Origin: Persicaria tinctoria
Taxonomy: Eukaryota > Streptophyta > Magnoliopsida > Caryophyllales > Polygonaceae
Assembly (NCBI GenBank): GCA_037127255.1
Contig: JBANSL010000018.1
Span: 11,567,175-11,631,174 of the forward strand
Direction of reading: 5' to 3'
Length of the DNA stretch: 64,000 nt
This document shows positions 34,418-48,415 of this stretch, in pieces. The position numbers and the translations under genes were made by a program. How positions within the stretch are numbered: position 1 is the stretch's first letter; each line of letters starts with the position of its first letter. The notes under the pieces are model-generated. The model worked only from the letters and a program-made list of their open reading frames with translations, was not told the DNA's origin and did not search any database.

Positions 34418-35607
34418 ATTTATCATGATCAAATCGATAGACAGGACACGAATTTAAAGTAAAAGTTTTCGGGTAATAAAATGGGTACGAGAAGAACCGG
34501 TGACAAGGCATAGAGTACGTGGGTCTTAAAAGTCTTGAATAGGAGCAACGAGCAGTAATCCAAATCAACCAAAAACAAAGCATTACTATCATTACTATCA
34601 TGATTAATAATTGAATCTAACAAACAGTCACTTTTATGCCAATCGACAACATTATCTCAAACATCTTACTCCATCGCTTCCTTGAATCAATTCCAAGAAC
34701 GAGATAGGTCTACATCTACAACTTTACATTATGGTGACTGAGAAGTCTGAAATAAAATCTCTCTTATTATATCAAGCATTATGAAAGGTTCACATTGCAA
34801 CTCCAAAAATCAAACTGATATCAATCCACCATGTACCATTATTTCACTTGAAGTCTCAAGAGATTACTGAATGAGTGTTCATGTTTAAACGGTATGTTTT
34901 GTCTGAATTTTCTCTACTAAATTGAATGTTTCTTTACATTGATAGAAGCCATCCAGAGATCAATTCTTCTTGTTCTCTTACATGCGCAGATTATGAACTA
35001 TCGATCCATTCCACGAATACGGAAAATAGAGATGATGAATCGGGAAGGACCACAATCACCAAACCCTAACTAACACTACGACACCAATCACGATGAAATT
35101 AAAAGCGGAAAATGAAAGGAGAGAACTCACCTGTAGAGCGGATCCTCATCACCTTCGCTAGCACGGAGGGCTCGGCCAAGGGACAAAGTCGTCGGCGCTG
35201 CTCTTCGAGGTGCATAACCGTCGGTGAACTCGTCGAGGTGGTAATCGTCGGTGCCGCCTCAGTTCGGCCTCTTCGCACTTCCCTCTCTCCTCTCTTCCTT
35301 TCTTTTGATTTGCGATTTTATAAACTCGCTCAGACTTCACCTCCTACATCCGGTCACCAACAGTGCAAGGAAACCGGTTGTTATATTTGCTTGGGATGAC
35401 CAGGCTATTTTGGGCCAATTTTTTTATCCTCTTGGCTATTTGTGCAAATAGGCCCATTTTTTGGCCTATTTGGTACCATTTCCTCTTGTTTATATTAGTA
35501 AAGTAATAAAATAAGGGAATCAACTTATGAATTGGCCACTTCAAGTTATGAAAGGTTGAAACTCATATATGAAACAAAAATAATAGAAATCTAAAATGGA
35601 TGATAAT

Positions 35608-36091
35608 TGTTGACTCCACCTTGATGATAATATGTGATATATTTTTGTAGGGTTGATGGAAGACAAATAAGGTAGTATTTTATGCAAATATCAATTATAT
35701 TTTGGGGTGTTTTATTTGATTTATTATTCTCGGAAGATATTTATTTGACTCACAAAATTATATGTGCTACGGAGTATATATTTTAATTAGGCCAATGTGC
35801 TAAATATTTTTAATGTGGCTTACGTGAGATTTGGTATTTGATTTGATTTTTTATTAATTTGAATTTTAAAGTATTTGGATGCAACATTGAAAGCTTACGT
35901 GATCTATCTATATATATATTTTCGGATGAGTTGATTTGGTTTTTAAAGATTTTGGTCAAAGGTAGTTACGTAAGATTTATGTTTGAATTGCTTTTGATCG
36001 ATTTGAATATTTTGTACGTGAGATTCTATCCATATATTTCTAACGTGCTTTTGAAAGGTTAAGTTTTAATGATTTATTCTATCCCTATATA
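35608..36091 (+). mobile_element. 5' LTR of copia-like element, copy 3
   Basis: Same start and flank as copies 1 and 2; one extra T in the upstream Mutator-like tail (near 35425) shifts the offset by one. Confidence 0.75.
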
Positions 36092-36335
36092 TATTTTCGG
36101 TTGGAATTAATTTAAATTGGTTTAAATTTTATCTCACACCTTTTATTGGATTTTCGGTTAAGAATATATTGGATATATATTTGTTTTGGTCTAGAATTTT
36201 GTTACCGGAGTAATTTAAATTGGAGAACAGCGTAATTTAAATTGGAAAGAAAAAACGTGGAGCGTCAGTTGCTCCAAGAGGATATCTCGGCCAAGAAGTC
36301 TCAATGGCAGCAATTTCAATTTCAAACGCTAGGAA

Positions 36336-37811
36336 GTGTCGGCAACAGAAGATCTCCATATTCAACGTTTAAATTTCAAACGCGTCTCATCTTGCAGGAG
36401 CGCTAAAGAGATTTGGGATAAACTTGTAGTAACCTACGAAGGTACTAGCCAAGTTAAGGAATCAAAGATCAACATCTACCTCCGCAAATATGAGCTATTC
36501 AAGATGCTCTCCATGGAAACGGTGAAAGAAATGTTTACCAGATTCACCCAAATCGTCAACAACTTGGACTCTCTCGGCAAAACCTTCAGCAATGAAGAAA
36601 AGGTGAGGAAAATCTTGAGGAGCTTACCAAAGGCGAAATGGGGGCCAAAAGTAACTGCAATAGAGGAAGCTCAAAATCTGTCAACTTTGCCATTGGACGA
36701 TCTCCTCGGTAAGCTGATTACCCATGAGATGGTTCTTGGTGAAGAAGATGGAGAAGTAGCCCCTATTGTAAAGAACTTGGCCCTACGAGCTAAGAAGGAA
36801 AAAGCATCCTCAGACGACGACAAGAGTGAAGATGAGGAGGATCCGTTTGAACTCATCACAAGAGGGCTAGCACAAATACTCAAGATGAAGAAGAAATTCT
36901 CAAATCGAGAATATTCTGAATCTTCAAAGCATCAAGGTAAGTCTTCTAACCCTCGTAAGAAATCAAAGATTCTAACTTGCTTTGAATGTGGTGAAACAGG
37001 TCACTTTTCAAATGAGTGTCCTCAAAAAAAAAAGAACAAACACCGAAAGAATGATTCAGATTCCTTCAGTGAATCGGACTCGGAAAATGATCCAGCAAAT
37101 CTTTGCTTGATGGCAGATCATGAGGAAACTCCAAAGAAGCATCTTGGAACTATCGTAAGAAATTTGATTTCTAGTCCTACTGCTGTGTTGTCTGAATTTT
37201 TGCAAAACATGATTATAAATGAAGAGGATTATATTTTGGAAACTAACACCTTGAAAGAGACGCTATTGGAACAGGAGAAACGCATGAGTAATTTGTCGCT
37301 GGAAATGAAAAATCTCAAAGCCTCTCGGTCAGCCCTTGACATTAAAGTCAAGGCCTTGGAGACAGAAAATTCTGTCTTGAAGCAAGATCTTTCTTCTCTA
37401 AGTCTTTACACCAAGGAATTAGAGAAAGAAAAGATCTCGTTGACTGAGAAGTGTAGAGACCAGCAGACATCGCTTGTTCGTTTTACCCATTCCAAGGCCA
37501 ATCTCGATAGGATGTTAGGCGAGCACCAATCATTCCTCAACAAAAGTGGTATTGGATACAACAAGAATTTTCCAAAGAAAGCCAAAGGGAGTTGGCGCAC
37601 ACCTATTTGTCATTTTTGTTGTAGAAAGGGTCATGTTAAAACTACTTGTCCATATCGTAGAAATGATCCGCATATTATTCGTAATACTTTTCCGTTTTAT
37701 TTAAAAGGACAGGTAAAGCAAATTTGGGTTCCTAAAGGGACTAGACCACCAAACATGGTCCATCCCGATTATGAATCTAAGTTTGTAACTTGGTCTAGCC
37801 GAAAAGGTTGA
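36336..37811 (+). pseudogene. Copia-type gag-like gene, open reading version, copy 3
   Basis: Here the homopolymer has 10 A (37024-37033), so a single 491-codon frame joins the gag/UBN2-like part (about residues 1-215), the first CCHC knuckle (about 215-230), a serine/acidic stretch, a coiled-coil region (about 300-410) and the second CCHC knuckle (about 434-447). One Asp-to-Glu and one Cys-to-Arg change separate it from copies 1 and 2. The N-terminal start is still degenerate and no pol follows, so I treat it as a relic that may be translatable. Confidence 0.75.
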
Positions 37812-38241
37812 GTTTTGTTGTTTTGCAGGATGTCACCAAGATCAAAGAGCATAAACGGATCGAAACAATCGCTCTTGGTGATAAATAATTTATTTTATTA
37901 TATGCTACTAATGATTATCTTTTCTTAGTATTTCTCTTTGGAGTTTGATATGTTGAATAGGGAAGCACTATCGTAGGGGGAGCAATGACTGCTGTATTTC
38001 AGATCTTATAATGCTGTCTCCTAACATCTCAAGGCCTTGAGATCATTTTCAAGGTCTTGACTGTAAGAGATTACTTGGTTGTTATCTTTTTAAACTTAAT
38101 TTCTTCCCTTGCTTGTTGTAAGACAAAAAGGGGGAGAAATGTTATATGGTGCTTATGCTTATACTTGTTATATGATGTTCCACATGTGCTATATTTATTT
38201 GCATAATTGATATTTGTTTTGTCTTCCATCAAGGGGGAGAT

Positions 38242-38813
<572 letters not shown>

Positions 38814-40132
38814 TCGCCAGCCCCAGCATTAAAGAGACCCCCCTCCCTACAGAGCTCCTGGTCACCCAGGGTGACCAGGAGCTCCCTGTCCGGGTGACTC
38901 ACCCTGACAGGGAAGGTAAGAAGGATGACATGCAGGTTATTCTTGAGGAGATGTGGATTAATCATTCAGACAGCAAGCAATCGATCAATTCCATCAACAC
39001 TCAGTTTTACTCGATGTCGAGTAGATAAGAAGGTTCCCAATTGTGATTTTGTGATGGTAAGCCTAAGTAAAGATGTCTCTTCTCCTATTTCCATTATAGA
39101 TTTATCTATACATGGGAGAGGTTTGCCTTGGTATGTGCGCTTATACAGGGTTTCCAATGACGATCCTAAGGAGTAGGAAGTGGGAGACAAGGTATATGTC
39201 TCCTAATCCAAGAATCATTGGTTCCCTAACATGTTCAAGGAGAAAAAGATGGGACCTTTCACGGTGCAAAAGATCCATTCCGGAGGACTGCAGTTGATGG
39301 ACAGGAATGGAGTTCTATTCGAGGCCCAGTCTACATGGGTCCTGCAGATGCCACCCTGAGCTCAAACGGAAGAAATCGGCCTAGCGACTATAAAGTCTAG
39401 AGCTTGTAACAAACAATTTGAATTTTTAGGGTTTTTAGACACTTTACTTTTGGTTTTTGGTTTTGAAACTTTATTTTTGGGTTTCGCTATTGTGGATACA
39501 GCCTATGTCGTAAACTTGCAGGTACGTAAAAGCTACAGAAGTACTCGATGTCGAGTAGTCTACTCGACGTCAACCACCCACATTGAGGAACGAAGCCTGT
39601 GGTCGACAAGAAACCATCCAAAAGGCTTCAACTGTACTCGAGATCTAGTAACCTAGTCGATGTCGACTAGACTCCTCGAAGTCTACCACTTCTGCAGCGA
39701 CCTCAGCACTCGATTTCGACGTTCTGCACATTTTTCTAGTGAGTCTCTTTCTTTATCCTTGTTTTTTGTTATATACAGTGAGGACATTGTAATGTTTAAG
39801 TATGGGGTGGGGGAAGGGCTTACTTCATTCATATTTAACCATATTTGACATTATGTGTGCATATTTTAAGCATATTTTCCGAATTGTTCACACATGGCTA
39901 TCTTTGGAATTATTATTCATCTAAGTGCTTACGAGTATTTTCCAAAGTTTATAAAAAAAATTACCCCCGTTGAAATTTTTTTATTTGTGTCATGGAAGCT
40001 TAAATAAAACTCGACGATGAAAAATTGGATTCATTAGAGATATAGCATGAAATTGCCTAGTAAAGGAAAGTCACAATGAAGTGCGTTATTTTATTGAAAA
40101 CCATGAAATGAGGTAAAATTTGAAATTGCTTT
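38814..40132 (+). pseudogene. Degenerate gypsy-type 3' region, copy 3
   Basis: Same remnant as in copies 1 and 2, with the double palindrome at 38852-38912 and the TCGA(T/C)GTCGA motifs at about 39540-39720. Confidence 0.6.
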
Positions 40133-41420
40133 TGATAGTCAAAATAGGAGCGCGGTGTTTCTGGAGAATGAGACTAGTTCTTTGCAGAACGAGGGGTCCG
40201 CGATAAGAGTCGATTCAGAGGAGACAATATCTTCTATCCGTCCTTCTCGACCGACAGATCAGACGTGCGTCGCGTAAAAGGAAAGAAGGCGTCCGTCGTT
40301 TCTAAGAGAGTTAAGAAAGACTCTCTGGCAGGATTCATCAAACGTCCTCTTTCAGTGTTCGAGTTGGGGCACCTTGAGGCGATTACCCATACCTTTCCTT
40401 GGCCAACTGGTGTACAATTAGGGCTGGCTTCCGCGAGAGGAGGTTGTTTAAACGCGTATCCGAACCACGTGGTGGTTCATCTGGAAAGTTAGTTCAAGGG
40501 TTTACGCCCTGCTGAGCTGACTTTCAACGTCGGGATGTATCTGACTGCTTATGTGATGCGATGTTCTGTCATTCGCCAATAAACCTCCTTAGGTCATCCT
40601 TTCACATTCTGTTTTTTTAGGAAGGGTCGCGATGGGCTCGTGTCCGCATCCTTGAGTGGGCATATTGTCGAGAGACTGTCGAGTAAAGCTGGTTGGAGGA
40701 GAAAGTGGTTCTTAGTCCGCGACTCCTCCGGTCGCTTTTTGAACTTTAGGATTACTCCCGGTAATTATCAGGCTCATTCCAAAAATAAAACGCTAGAGCT
40801 TGAGGATTGGAAGTCCTTGTTTCGTCGTGATAGTTGGCTGGGTAAGCGAAAGTATAAGGACTTGATAACCCCCCTAGACTAGAGATGACTAGGCTCAGGT
40901 TTCCTCATTCTCCGGGTGCGTGTTAAATTTCTTTGTTCAATCGTATTGCGTTGTTGTGTCTGCTTTTCTTAACGCGAATTACTATTTTTTTAGTCTGGTG
41001 TAACCTCTACTTTTGTCTTTTGGCAGGTATGTTGGATCTTTCGAAACTTTTATGCGGGGCTCACGGACAAGAAGGGTAAGAAACCTAACGGTGCCCTAGC
41101 GACATGAAGTCCTCCAATTTCATCTTCACGAGTGGTGAGAGATCGCCATTCACCCCCTGGACCTTGCTAGGACGTAAGGTGAGGTTGGTCATCAGGCAAC
41201 CGGGGAGAAAAGCGACGATCTTGAGATTGGCTAGACTGATAAGGCTTTGACCAAGGAACGTGAGTCTTCCCTCGTTCGGAAGAAAAAAAATTATAACATA
41301 AATTTTTTCCAAAGAAGTTATTTGGGTTTAATATATTGATATATTATGGGATTTATTTAGATTTATACTTTGGTTAATTTTAAAATTATAAATATGAATT
41401 AGTAAATATGTATATATTAT
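40133..41420 (+). pseudogene. Degenerate gypsy-type gag-like segment, copy 3
   Basis: Broken frames at 40265-40492 and 40640-40882 match the other copies; distal sequence from about 40890 is noncoding. Confidence 0.55.
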
Positions 41421-41597
41421 AAGAATTTCATTTAATTCTACGTTAATTTTGTAACAATTAAGAAGTAATAAAAGAAATTAATTATCTGAATGAATGATTA
41501 CTAATAGCAAATTTATTTAAATTAAAAGAAAACCGCACAATTTTAATAGTCCTTAACTAATTAGCCGAGTGTTTTGACTCTTTATTTTTACATTAGG

Positions 41598-42503
41598 CAA
41601 GAATTAGGAGTGATTACACGAGCTGTAATCTGGTTCCTTGATCATCCTTGAAGATGATGGAACAAAGTTCCCTATTAAAAGGGATAGTAGAGCTATTACA
41701 AATGATACCCTTCCGAGCTATAAAATCAGCTACATGGTTTGCTTCCCGATAGCAGTACCTGTATTCGACAAATTCAAAGGCAGATTCTAGTCGCATGATC
41801 TTTTCAATGTGATGAAAACTTCCCATCTGATGTCGTTGCTGTTGGTGATAGATTTGATGGCTGAAGATTGTCCCTTTATATAGTTACTATTCGATGTGTT
41901 TTCCTTATTGATTGCTTCATACCTGTCTAAATAGCGATAGCTTCAGTTTGAATGACCGAACCTTTCAGAGATTCCTTATAAAATATGTCAATGACATGAT
42001 CCAAGGAGTCCCAAACAACCTCTCCCACATGGCAATAGCCTTGTGAGATTAACAGAGCCATCCACATTGACTATGTAGATAGCCCCTAGTGGTCTGCTCC
42101 ATTTAGCTCTAGTTCTCTTATTTATAGCTCCATTCCATTGAGTATCTTTTTCAATTTGGGTCCAGTCATTAATGTTTGCAATAACTCTTTGGATAATTGT
42201 TTCTATTGGGGTCGGTCTTTTATTCCTAAAAAGAAGGTCATTTTTGATTTCCCAAATAGTTTGCTATATGAAGGCTATTTTCTCAAAGTCTTTGTTTTCA
42301 TCTCGGATTTCCACTATATTTAGGGGTTGAGAAACGTTTTCATTCATATGGTGGAAGTATTTTCCTGTTTGGTAGTAGGAAGACCATCAACCATTATTAT
42401 CCAAATTAGGCTTTTTAGTGTAAAAGAGAGTTTTAGTTTCCAAACCCAATTAAGATATTTTGAAGCTTGAGTTACATTATTTGTCATTCGTTTTACTGAT
42501 ATA
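41598..42503 (-). pseudogene. LINE ORF2 tail, copy 3
   Basis: It matches copy 2, with the RNase H C-terminal motif frame at 41614-41826 and the zf-RVT-like piece at about 42344-42488, read on the minus strand. It has the same internal deletion as copy 2. Confidence 0.7.
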
Positions 42504-42819
42504 TGAAACAAAAATAATAGAAATCTAAAATGGATGATAATATATGAATGATGAAGAGAAGCATGGTAGCCACGAGGCAATACATGTTTACCACTCCCAT
42601 TTTTGTGGCAACGACTCCGTACATACATACATACATAATTGAAATTGACCTTAACACTAAATAAATGTAAAGTCAAAAGCCCAAAAATTGTGAGACCGTA
42701 CAGACATAACAAAAACATTACTCAGTAATTCCATATACCGTTCTTTCATTCAATTAATATCTATTAAAATTGTTGAATGGTAAACATATATACAAGAAAG
42801 CACGTCTTGCATCTTTGCC

Positions 42820-42826
42820 TATAAAT
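42820..42826 (+). promoter_or_regulatory. TATA box, peroxidase copy 3
   Basis: TATAAAT in the same context as the other copies. Confidence 0.7.
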
Positions 42827-42943
42827 TAGCAACAATTTGGATTGTTGCTTCCACACCAAAGCAGAGTCTCAATCTAATCTAATACGGAGTGTAGTTGCCT
42901 AACAAAAGAGTAAAGAGTAAAGAGCTGATCAGCCCACAAGGCC

Positions 42944-44054
42944 ATGGCCAAGGCAACTTCCCCTGCGGCACTAGCCGCCATTCTCATTCTCATGACCCTC
43001 GCCGGACAGAGTCTTGCCGCTTTGAAGGTCGGCTTCTACGCCAACAAATGTGGAAAGAATGATGTCGAATCGATTGTGTTTAGTGTAATCAAGGCGAAGT
43101 TCATCAAGGACCCTACCCTCGTCGCTGCTCTTCTCCGTATGCAGTTCCATGATTGCTTTGTTAAGGTATAAAATCCGATCGATCGAACTCTTTTTAATCA
43201 ATTTGTTCCATATATATTATATATAGAAGAGTCCTTTTCATTAATTTGAATTGTGATCGAACATTGTTTATATATATGATCATATATAGGGATGTGATGC
43301 CTCAATTTTGTTGGATGGCCCGAACTCAGAGAAGACTGCACCCCCAAACGGTAGCGTTAGGGGTTACGAAGTTATTGATGCCGTCAAGGCTGCCTTGGAA
43401 AGGGCTTGCCCTGGAGTCGTTTCGTGTGCTGATATCATTATCATAGCCACTCGTGTTGCTGTCGTCATGGCAGGAGGGAGATGGTACAATGTCGAAACCG
43501 GAAGAAGAGATGGACGTGTTTCTTTAGCTAGCAACGCCAATGCAGCTCTCCCTGGACCAACAATCCCTGTTTCCGCGGCTATTCAAGTCTTTGCTGCGAA
43601 GGGAATCACCAAGGAAGATTTTGTTCTTCTTCTAGGTGGTCACACCACTGGAATCACACACTGTAGCTTCTTCCAAGACCGTCTCTACAACTTCCAAGGT
43701 TCCGGGAGGACAGACCCAAGCATGAACCCTTCATTTGCGCCGTTCCTCAAGAGAGTTTGCCCTCGCAATGGATCCGGTGGCAACCGGCCTGTCAACCTTG
43801 ACCAAAGCAGCTTAAGCAGCGCTAACAAGGTCGACAATGGCTTTTACAAGGCAATCAAATCGGGCAAGGGTATTCTCCAGATCGATCAAGACATTGCACG
43901 CGATGCATCAACCAAGGCTATCGTGTCCAAATACGCAGCCAACAACATTTTGTTCCAAACCAAGTTCGGTCAGGCACTCGTTAAACTCGGCAGGGTCGGA
44001 GTCCTCACCGGTAGCCAGGGTCAAGTCAGAAAGTCTTGCCGCCGCCTCAACTAA
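42944..44054 (+). CDS. Class III (secretory) peroxidase, copy 3
   Basis: Exon 1 is 42944-43165, the intron 43166-43289 and exon 2 43290-44054. The 328-residue protein is identical to the other three. Its 3' flank stays identical for only about 100 bp after the stop and then becomes a diverged version with several indels. The coding region may therefore have been homogenised by conversion or placed here by an unequal crossover ending at about 44157. Confidence 0.96.
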
Positions 44055-44157
44055 TTAACTAACTAAACATCCATCGTCCAAGTGCTTAACTAACCACAAA
44101 ATTTTACAATTGTTTGTTGATGACGAAACAATTAAATTTCGTGTTGAGAATATGCAC

Positions 44158-44330
44158 AACGTATTCATTTGTTTGTTTTTCCCATTTATCACATTTCAAT
44201 TCCTTGTGACTGGCTTCGTGCGTAAGTGTATTTGTATCATTAATTATTGAATCATCAACAAATCTATATAAAAAAATCAAGATTAATTATGTTTTAGTTG
44301 CAATTGCATGCATTGGTTGTGAACTACTAA
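44158..44330 (+). other. Diverged peroxidase 3' flank
   Basis: Homologous to 56813-56970 but with many substitutions and small indels (for example CACAACGTATTC against CACATCGATCGTATTC), ending near AATTGCATGCATTG. This is the only version of the 3' flank that is not nearly identical to the others. Confidence 0.75.
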
Positions 44331-44369
44331 GTGATCTCCTAAATTATGAAATCTATTCATGTGTAGGGG

Positions 44370-44515
44370 TGTTATGTGAACACGAACTGCTCAGATTCGA
44401 CTCGAAAAACTTGGCTCGAGCTCGTTCACATTTGAAAAACGAGCCGAGTTCGAGCGGGTTCCTGAGCTCGAATCGAGCTTGAGCCGAGTTCAAGCTAGCT
44501 CGATCGTATAGCTCC
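44370..44515. repeat. GAGCCGAG/GAGCTCG-rich inverted motifs
   Basis: Repeated GAGCTCG, CGAGCCGAGTT and GAGCTTGAGCC words in both orientations. Such arrays are common in plant transposon ends; I cannot assign a family. Confidence 0.55.
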
Positions 44516-44529
44516 GACAAATTTGCCCT

Positions 44530-46080
44530 TATACTTTTTTTCCCTTGAATTTTAGTGTCTCTCTCAAATCAGTCCCGTTCAGGCGTTCGTTCCTCAATCC
44601 TCTTCCTCTATTCTGCTTCTTCAGTTTGGTTCCTCAATCCTCTTTCTCTCAAATCAATTTGTTTTGCCGCCGCCTAGTCCTCGACTCTGGTGTCTGCCTC
44701 CTCCTCGGCTACTCTTCAGACGTCAAGTGGCGACCGACGACCAAAATCTGGTAAGTTCGCTTTCGATTCTTGTTTCGCTCCTTGTTCTTCGCCCCTCCTC
44801 CATCAGATCTCGTTTCATTAAACACACGAAAGGCGATAAACCTAAAGCAGCTACAAATAAGATTAAGATTTCTGAGATCGATGATGCTTTTCACCTTTCC
44901 TTTTTCTTGAGTTAAGATTAAGATTTCTGAGATTTGTAAAAAATCAAAATGGCGCCATGGTCTATGGAAATGAGTTTAAAGTTCATTGGTATTGTAGTGA
45001 TTACAAATTTGTATATGTATTTTATATAGTATAATTTCATTGGTTTGATTTACAGATTATAGTCTATATATAATTTCAAGTTCCATTGGTTCAAGTTCCA
45101 TTTACAGATTACAGTGTATATATAATTTCAAGTTCCATTTATTGCAAATTTGCCCATTACAAATTTGTATAGGTATTTTATATAATTTCATTGGTATTGT
45201 ATTTTATATAATTTCAAGTTCCATTGTTTCATTGTTTTGTTTACAGATTACAGTTTCAAGTCCCATTGTTTCATTGTTTTTTCCCTTTAGATTGCATTTG
45301 GTCCAATTACAGATTTCCAGATTACAGTTGCCATTGGAAGAGGATTGTGAAGTAGCTTGTGACATTTGCAAGTTCTTGTCTATTTTTGACAAGGTAACCG
45401 GATTCTTCCTTTCCCTTTCAATTTCAAGTGAATTATAATCTGTATAAACTCTCATCTGTATTTTGAAATGGTATAAAGTGTAATTATATAATCTGAAATC
45501 TGTAATTTTATAATATGTATTTTGAAATTGTATAAACTGTCATCTAAATTCCGTAAATTAAAAATCTAAAATCTGTATAAGCTGTAAACTAAAATCTAAA
45601 ATTGTATAAACTGTCATCTAAAATATGTAAATCATAGTATAATCTGAAATCTATATAAGTTGTAAACTAAAATATGTAAATCTGTAAAATAAAAATCTGT
45701 AATTTAAGCTATTTGCTTATTTTCAGGTTGTTTGCTTGGAGACGGAGAGTTAATAAAGATTCTCAAGTGTATGGTTGCTGTTATGTATGGTTTTAAACTT
45801 TCAAGTGTGGACTTGTTATTTATGCACTTTCTTATCTAATTTCAGTTTGTTGGAATTATGTATGGTTTCAAACTTTCAAGTGTGGACTTTACTAATTTGC
45901 CTTTTTAATTTTGATCTTATACAGAAGTGGATAGAAAGGCTCCCTTTCTCCTCTCCACAAAAAACCCTAGCCGCCCCACTCTCCTGACCGAGCCTTCAAC
46001 CGGCGGCCTCGCCGCCGTCACGACCCACACCCTCATCGACGCCTCCAAGCCCGACCACAAGAAACGCTCCCTTTTTTTCC
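44530..46080 (+). other. CT-rich gene-fragment-like stretch, unrecognised
   Basis: A CT-rich leader-like segment (44540-44750) ends near AAATCTGGTAAGTTCG, a possible splice donor at about 44750. AT-rich sequence follows, with repeats of ATTTCAAGTTCCATT (45060-45250) and of CTGTAAACTAAAATCT (45470-45700). GC-rich sequence at about 45950-46075 reads in one frame as SRPTLLTEPSTGGLAAVTT, followed by more codons. It may be a captured or decayed host gene. No family is recognised. Confidence 0.3.
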
Positions 46081-47532
46081 GATAAAATTCTTATTTCATT
46101 GACTTATGTAGATCAATAACCTTCATTTGTTTTAACTATAAGATATTTTCATATCTTTTTAGTTCTGGAAAATATATTTAAATAAAATGTGAAGATTTTA
46201 TTTTCTATATTTCACTTTTTATCCTTCCATTTTTAAATAAATCTATTCTTTTTTTTATAAGGTAAGTGAAGTGTTTCTAGAATATCACCTATATTTATTA
46301 CCTCAAGGTGACGATAAATGTTCAATAATTACCGGTAGGATCGATCGAGAAATTTATATAATTATGATCTTTATTATGGATCGGGTCGCGTGGCAATATA
46401 TACTTCACGATGAGTTTGTTCGTGTCTTATGTTCACTGTTCAATCGTCGTCTTTAGAGGTTTTTGAGATATGATGTTTTATCCTAGAAGCATTCTTCTTT
46501 GATCGATGGTTTTGAGAACTCAACTCCGAGGGCTATATCTCGGGGAGGATAGCAGAACTCTCACTTTGTTTTCCCCAAAATCGGATCATTTCCTTATGGG
46601 CTTAAGGGGGGTATTTATAGTGTTGCTAAGCGAGTAGCTGGCTGGCAACCTCGTGGTTTGGCATAGGACACGTGTATCTCATGCCCTCACGCCAAAGGGT
46701 TTTTTCCATTACGTGAGGTGATGCGAGCGAGGTGGTGCTTGGACAACGTGTTGTTTGCTTTTGGTGTAGGGTAAGGTGACGTCGATGTAAAGATAAGCGA
46801 CCGTACTCTGATCGTGTTTTAAGTGTTCCTCTGTTGGAGGTTTATGATATGTATTGGACAATAAGGATTTGATGAGTCACTGGGTTCCTGACTTTTAATC
46901 GCGATGGTGATAACATGCTTATGTACGACTTCGCAATGGGTGACCTATTTATGACGTCTTAGATCTTTTTATTAAGATGGCTATTTTCCGGGGCAAGATC
47001 ATATCTCCTCGAGACTAGATCGCGTATAAGGAGTATTCGCAATCACATCTTGACAAAAGCGATGCATTTAAGCATTTGTTTTTAATGGGCCATGCAGGGA
47101 GGCCCAATACCCATGAGGCCTGTCGAGGGGCTTGAAAAGAGGGCCCACAGAGACTTATAAGTAGGGATTGCCTTCCCTGCTTTGGTCATTTCTATATTGG
47201 AAGGCAAAAAGAGAGAGAAAGTGTTTTCGTGGTGTTTGTAAGGAGAAAGGAGGGAAGTTGTCAGATTTTGCTAGGGATCGTCGCCTTTCGTTGCTTCCCG
47301 TGAATAACCTGTTCATCTTTCAGGTAAGGGGCTAGAGTTGTTTAACTTTTCATTCTTTGTTTCGTATCTTTCGTGCATATCACTTCGGAAAAAAAAACGG
47401 AGGGGCTCGTGGGTTTAAAGTGGAATATCGGGGGCAATTTTCTGGCGGTGGTTTTCTGGGTGACGATTTTTTGTTAGGGGATCTTTTCCGGAGAGGAACC
47501 TCCTTTCCCGGTCGAGGGGTGAGGTGGTTATG
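46081..47532 (+). mobile_element. Gypsy-type LTR/leader region, left part
   Basis: This contains LTR-like features: a TATA-like CTTATAAGTAGGG at about 47154-47166 and a GA-rich leader. It lies directly upstream (interrupted by the nested element 47533-50200) of the fuller gag-like segment at 50577. I infer one gypsy-type element split by that insertion; its left boundary is not defined and no second LTR is visible. Confidence 0.4.
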
Positions 47533-48415
47533 TGTTGTGAGCCTAATTCGCCATGTTTTATATTTCCATATAATGCTCATATGTTTATTTCCCTAGCCAT
47601 ACCTATGCTTATGCATCACAAAAGCCATATTGTGCCTAATTTCATATTATGCTCCACATGATCTAAATATTGCCCATTCTTCACCTTATTTCCTATCAGG
47701 GGATTATGTTGAGAATGAAAGCTACATTATGGAGATTGTTATATGGTGTTCGTGTTGTTGTTATTATCATATTTGGAGTTTGGCAGGAAATTGAAAATAT
47801 TATGGAAAATTTAATGAGTGAAAGAAAATCCGGTCACCTCAGGAGATAAAGGTAGATCGACCCTGCTCGCTGAGATAATAGTTCGGTGAGATGGGACACC
47901 AAAGTGAGGAGTCCAAAGCACTAAGTATCCGGGGCCATTCATGACACCCATGTTTGCGACTCGCGAGAAGGCAGTGCCGAGGTTAGAGAGGTAAAAGCAT
48001 AATATTGAAAAAAAGCATTGAGCGAATGAGCGAAAGGTGAGAAATCAAAGGAAGAAGGAATGTGATATGAAAGTTTGGAAATACTCCATTTCCCCGGATC
48101 ATTAGCACCACATTGCCAAAAATTGCCCACCTTTAGCCTTTTACCAATCTCCTCCTTCATGAGCTTAAATTAAAGTTCCCTTGATTATTAATGCTTTGTC
48201 ACGAATGAATGTTTTGCATAACCCTCCTTTTGTGAGTAGATGTTGCTTTTTAATTGCACATGTATGGATTTGTGACATTAGTACCTTTTCAAGGATGGTA
48301 ATTAATTGCAGGAACATATGACAATGAATCTATGATGTTGAGAGTTTTGAATTCTTCCTCTGAATGACAATTAAACGTATTGCTTGAGGACAAGCAAGCT
48401 TAAGTATGGGGTGTT

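Larger units (their letters stand above)
17148..35215. repeat. Segmental tandem duplication, copy 2
   Basis: It matches copy 1 almost completely. Differences seen include a short TA tract (20474-20490), a retained LINE tail (about 23440-24345), one extra T near 22455, a 10-bp direct duplication near 32340-32360 and scattered single-base changes. Confidence 0.93.
32182..35485. mobile_element. Mutator-like element, copy 2/3 junction
   Basis: TTGTTTATA duplications lie at 32173-32181 and 35486-35494. Same contents as 14125-17416, including the nested tRNA-like inverted element (33093-34417) and the exon-like segment (35131-35358). Confidence 0.8.
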
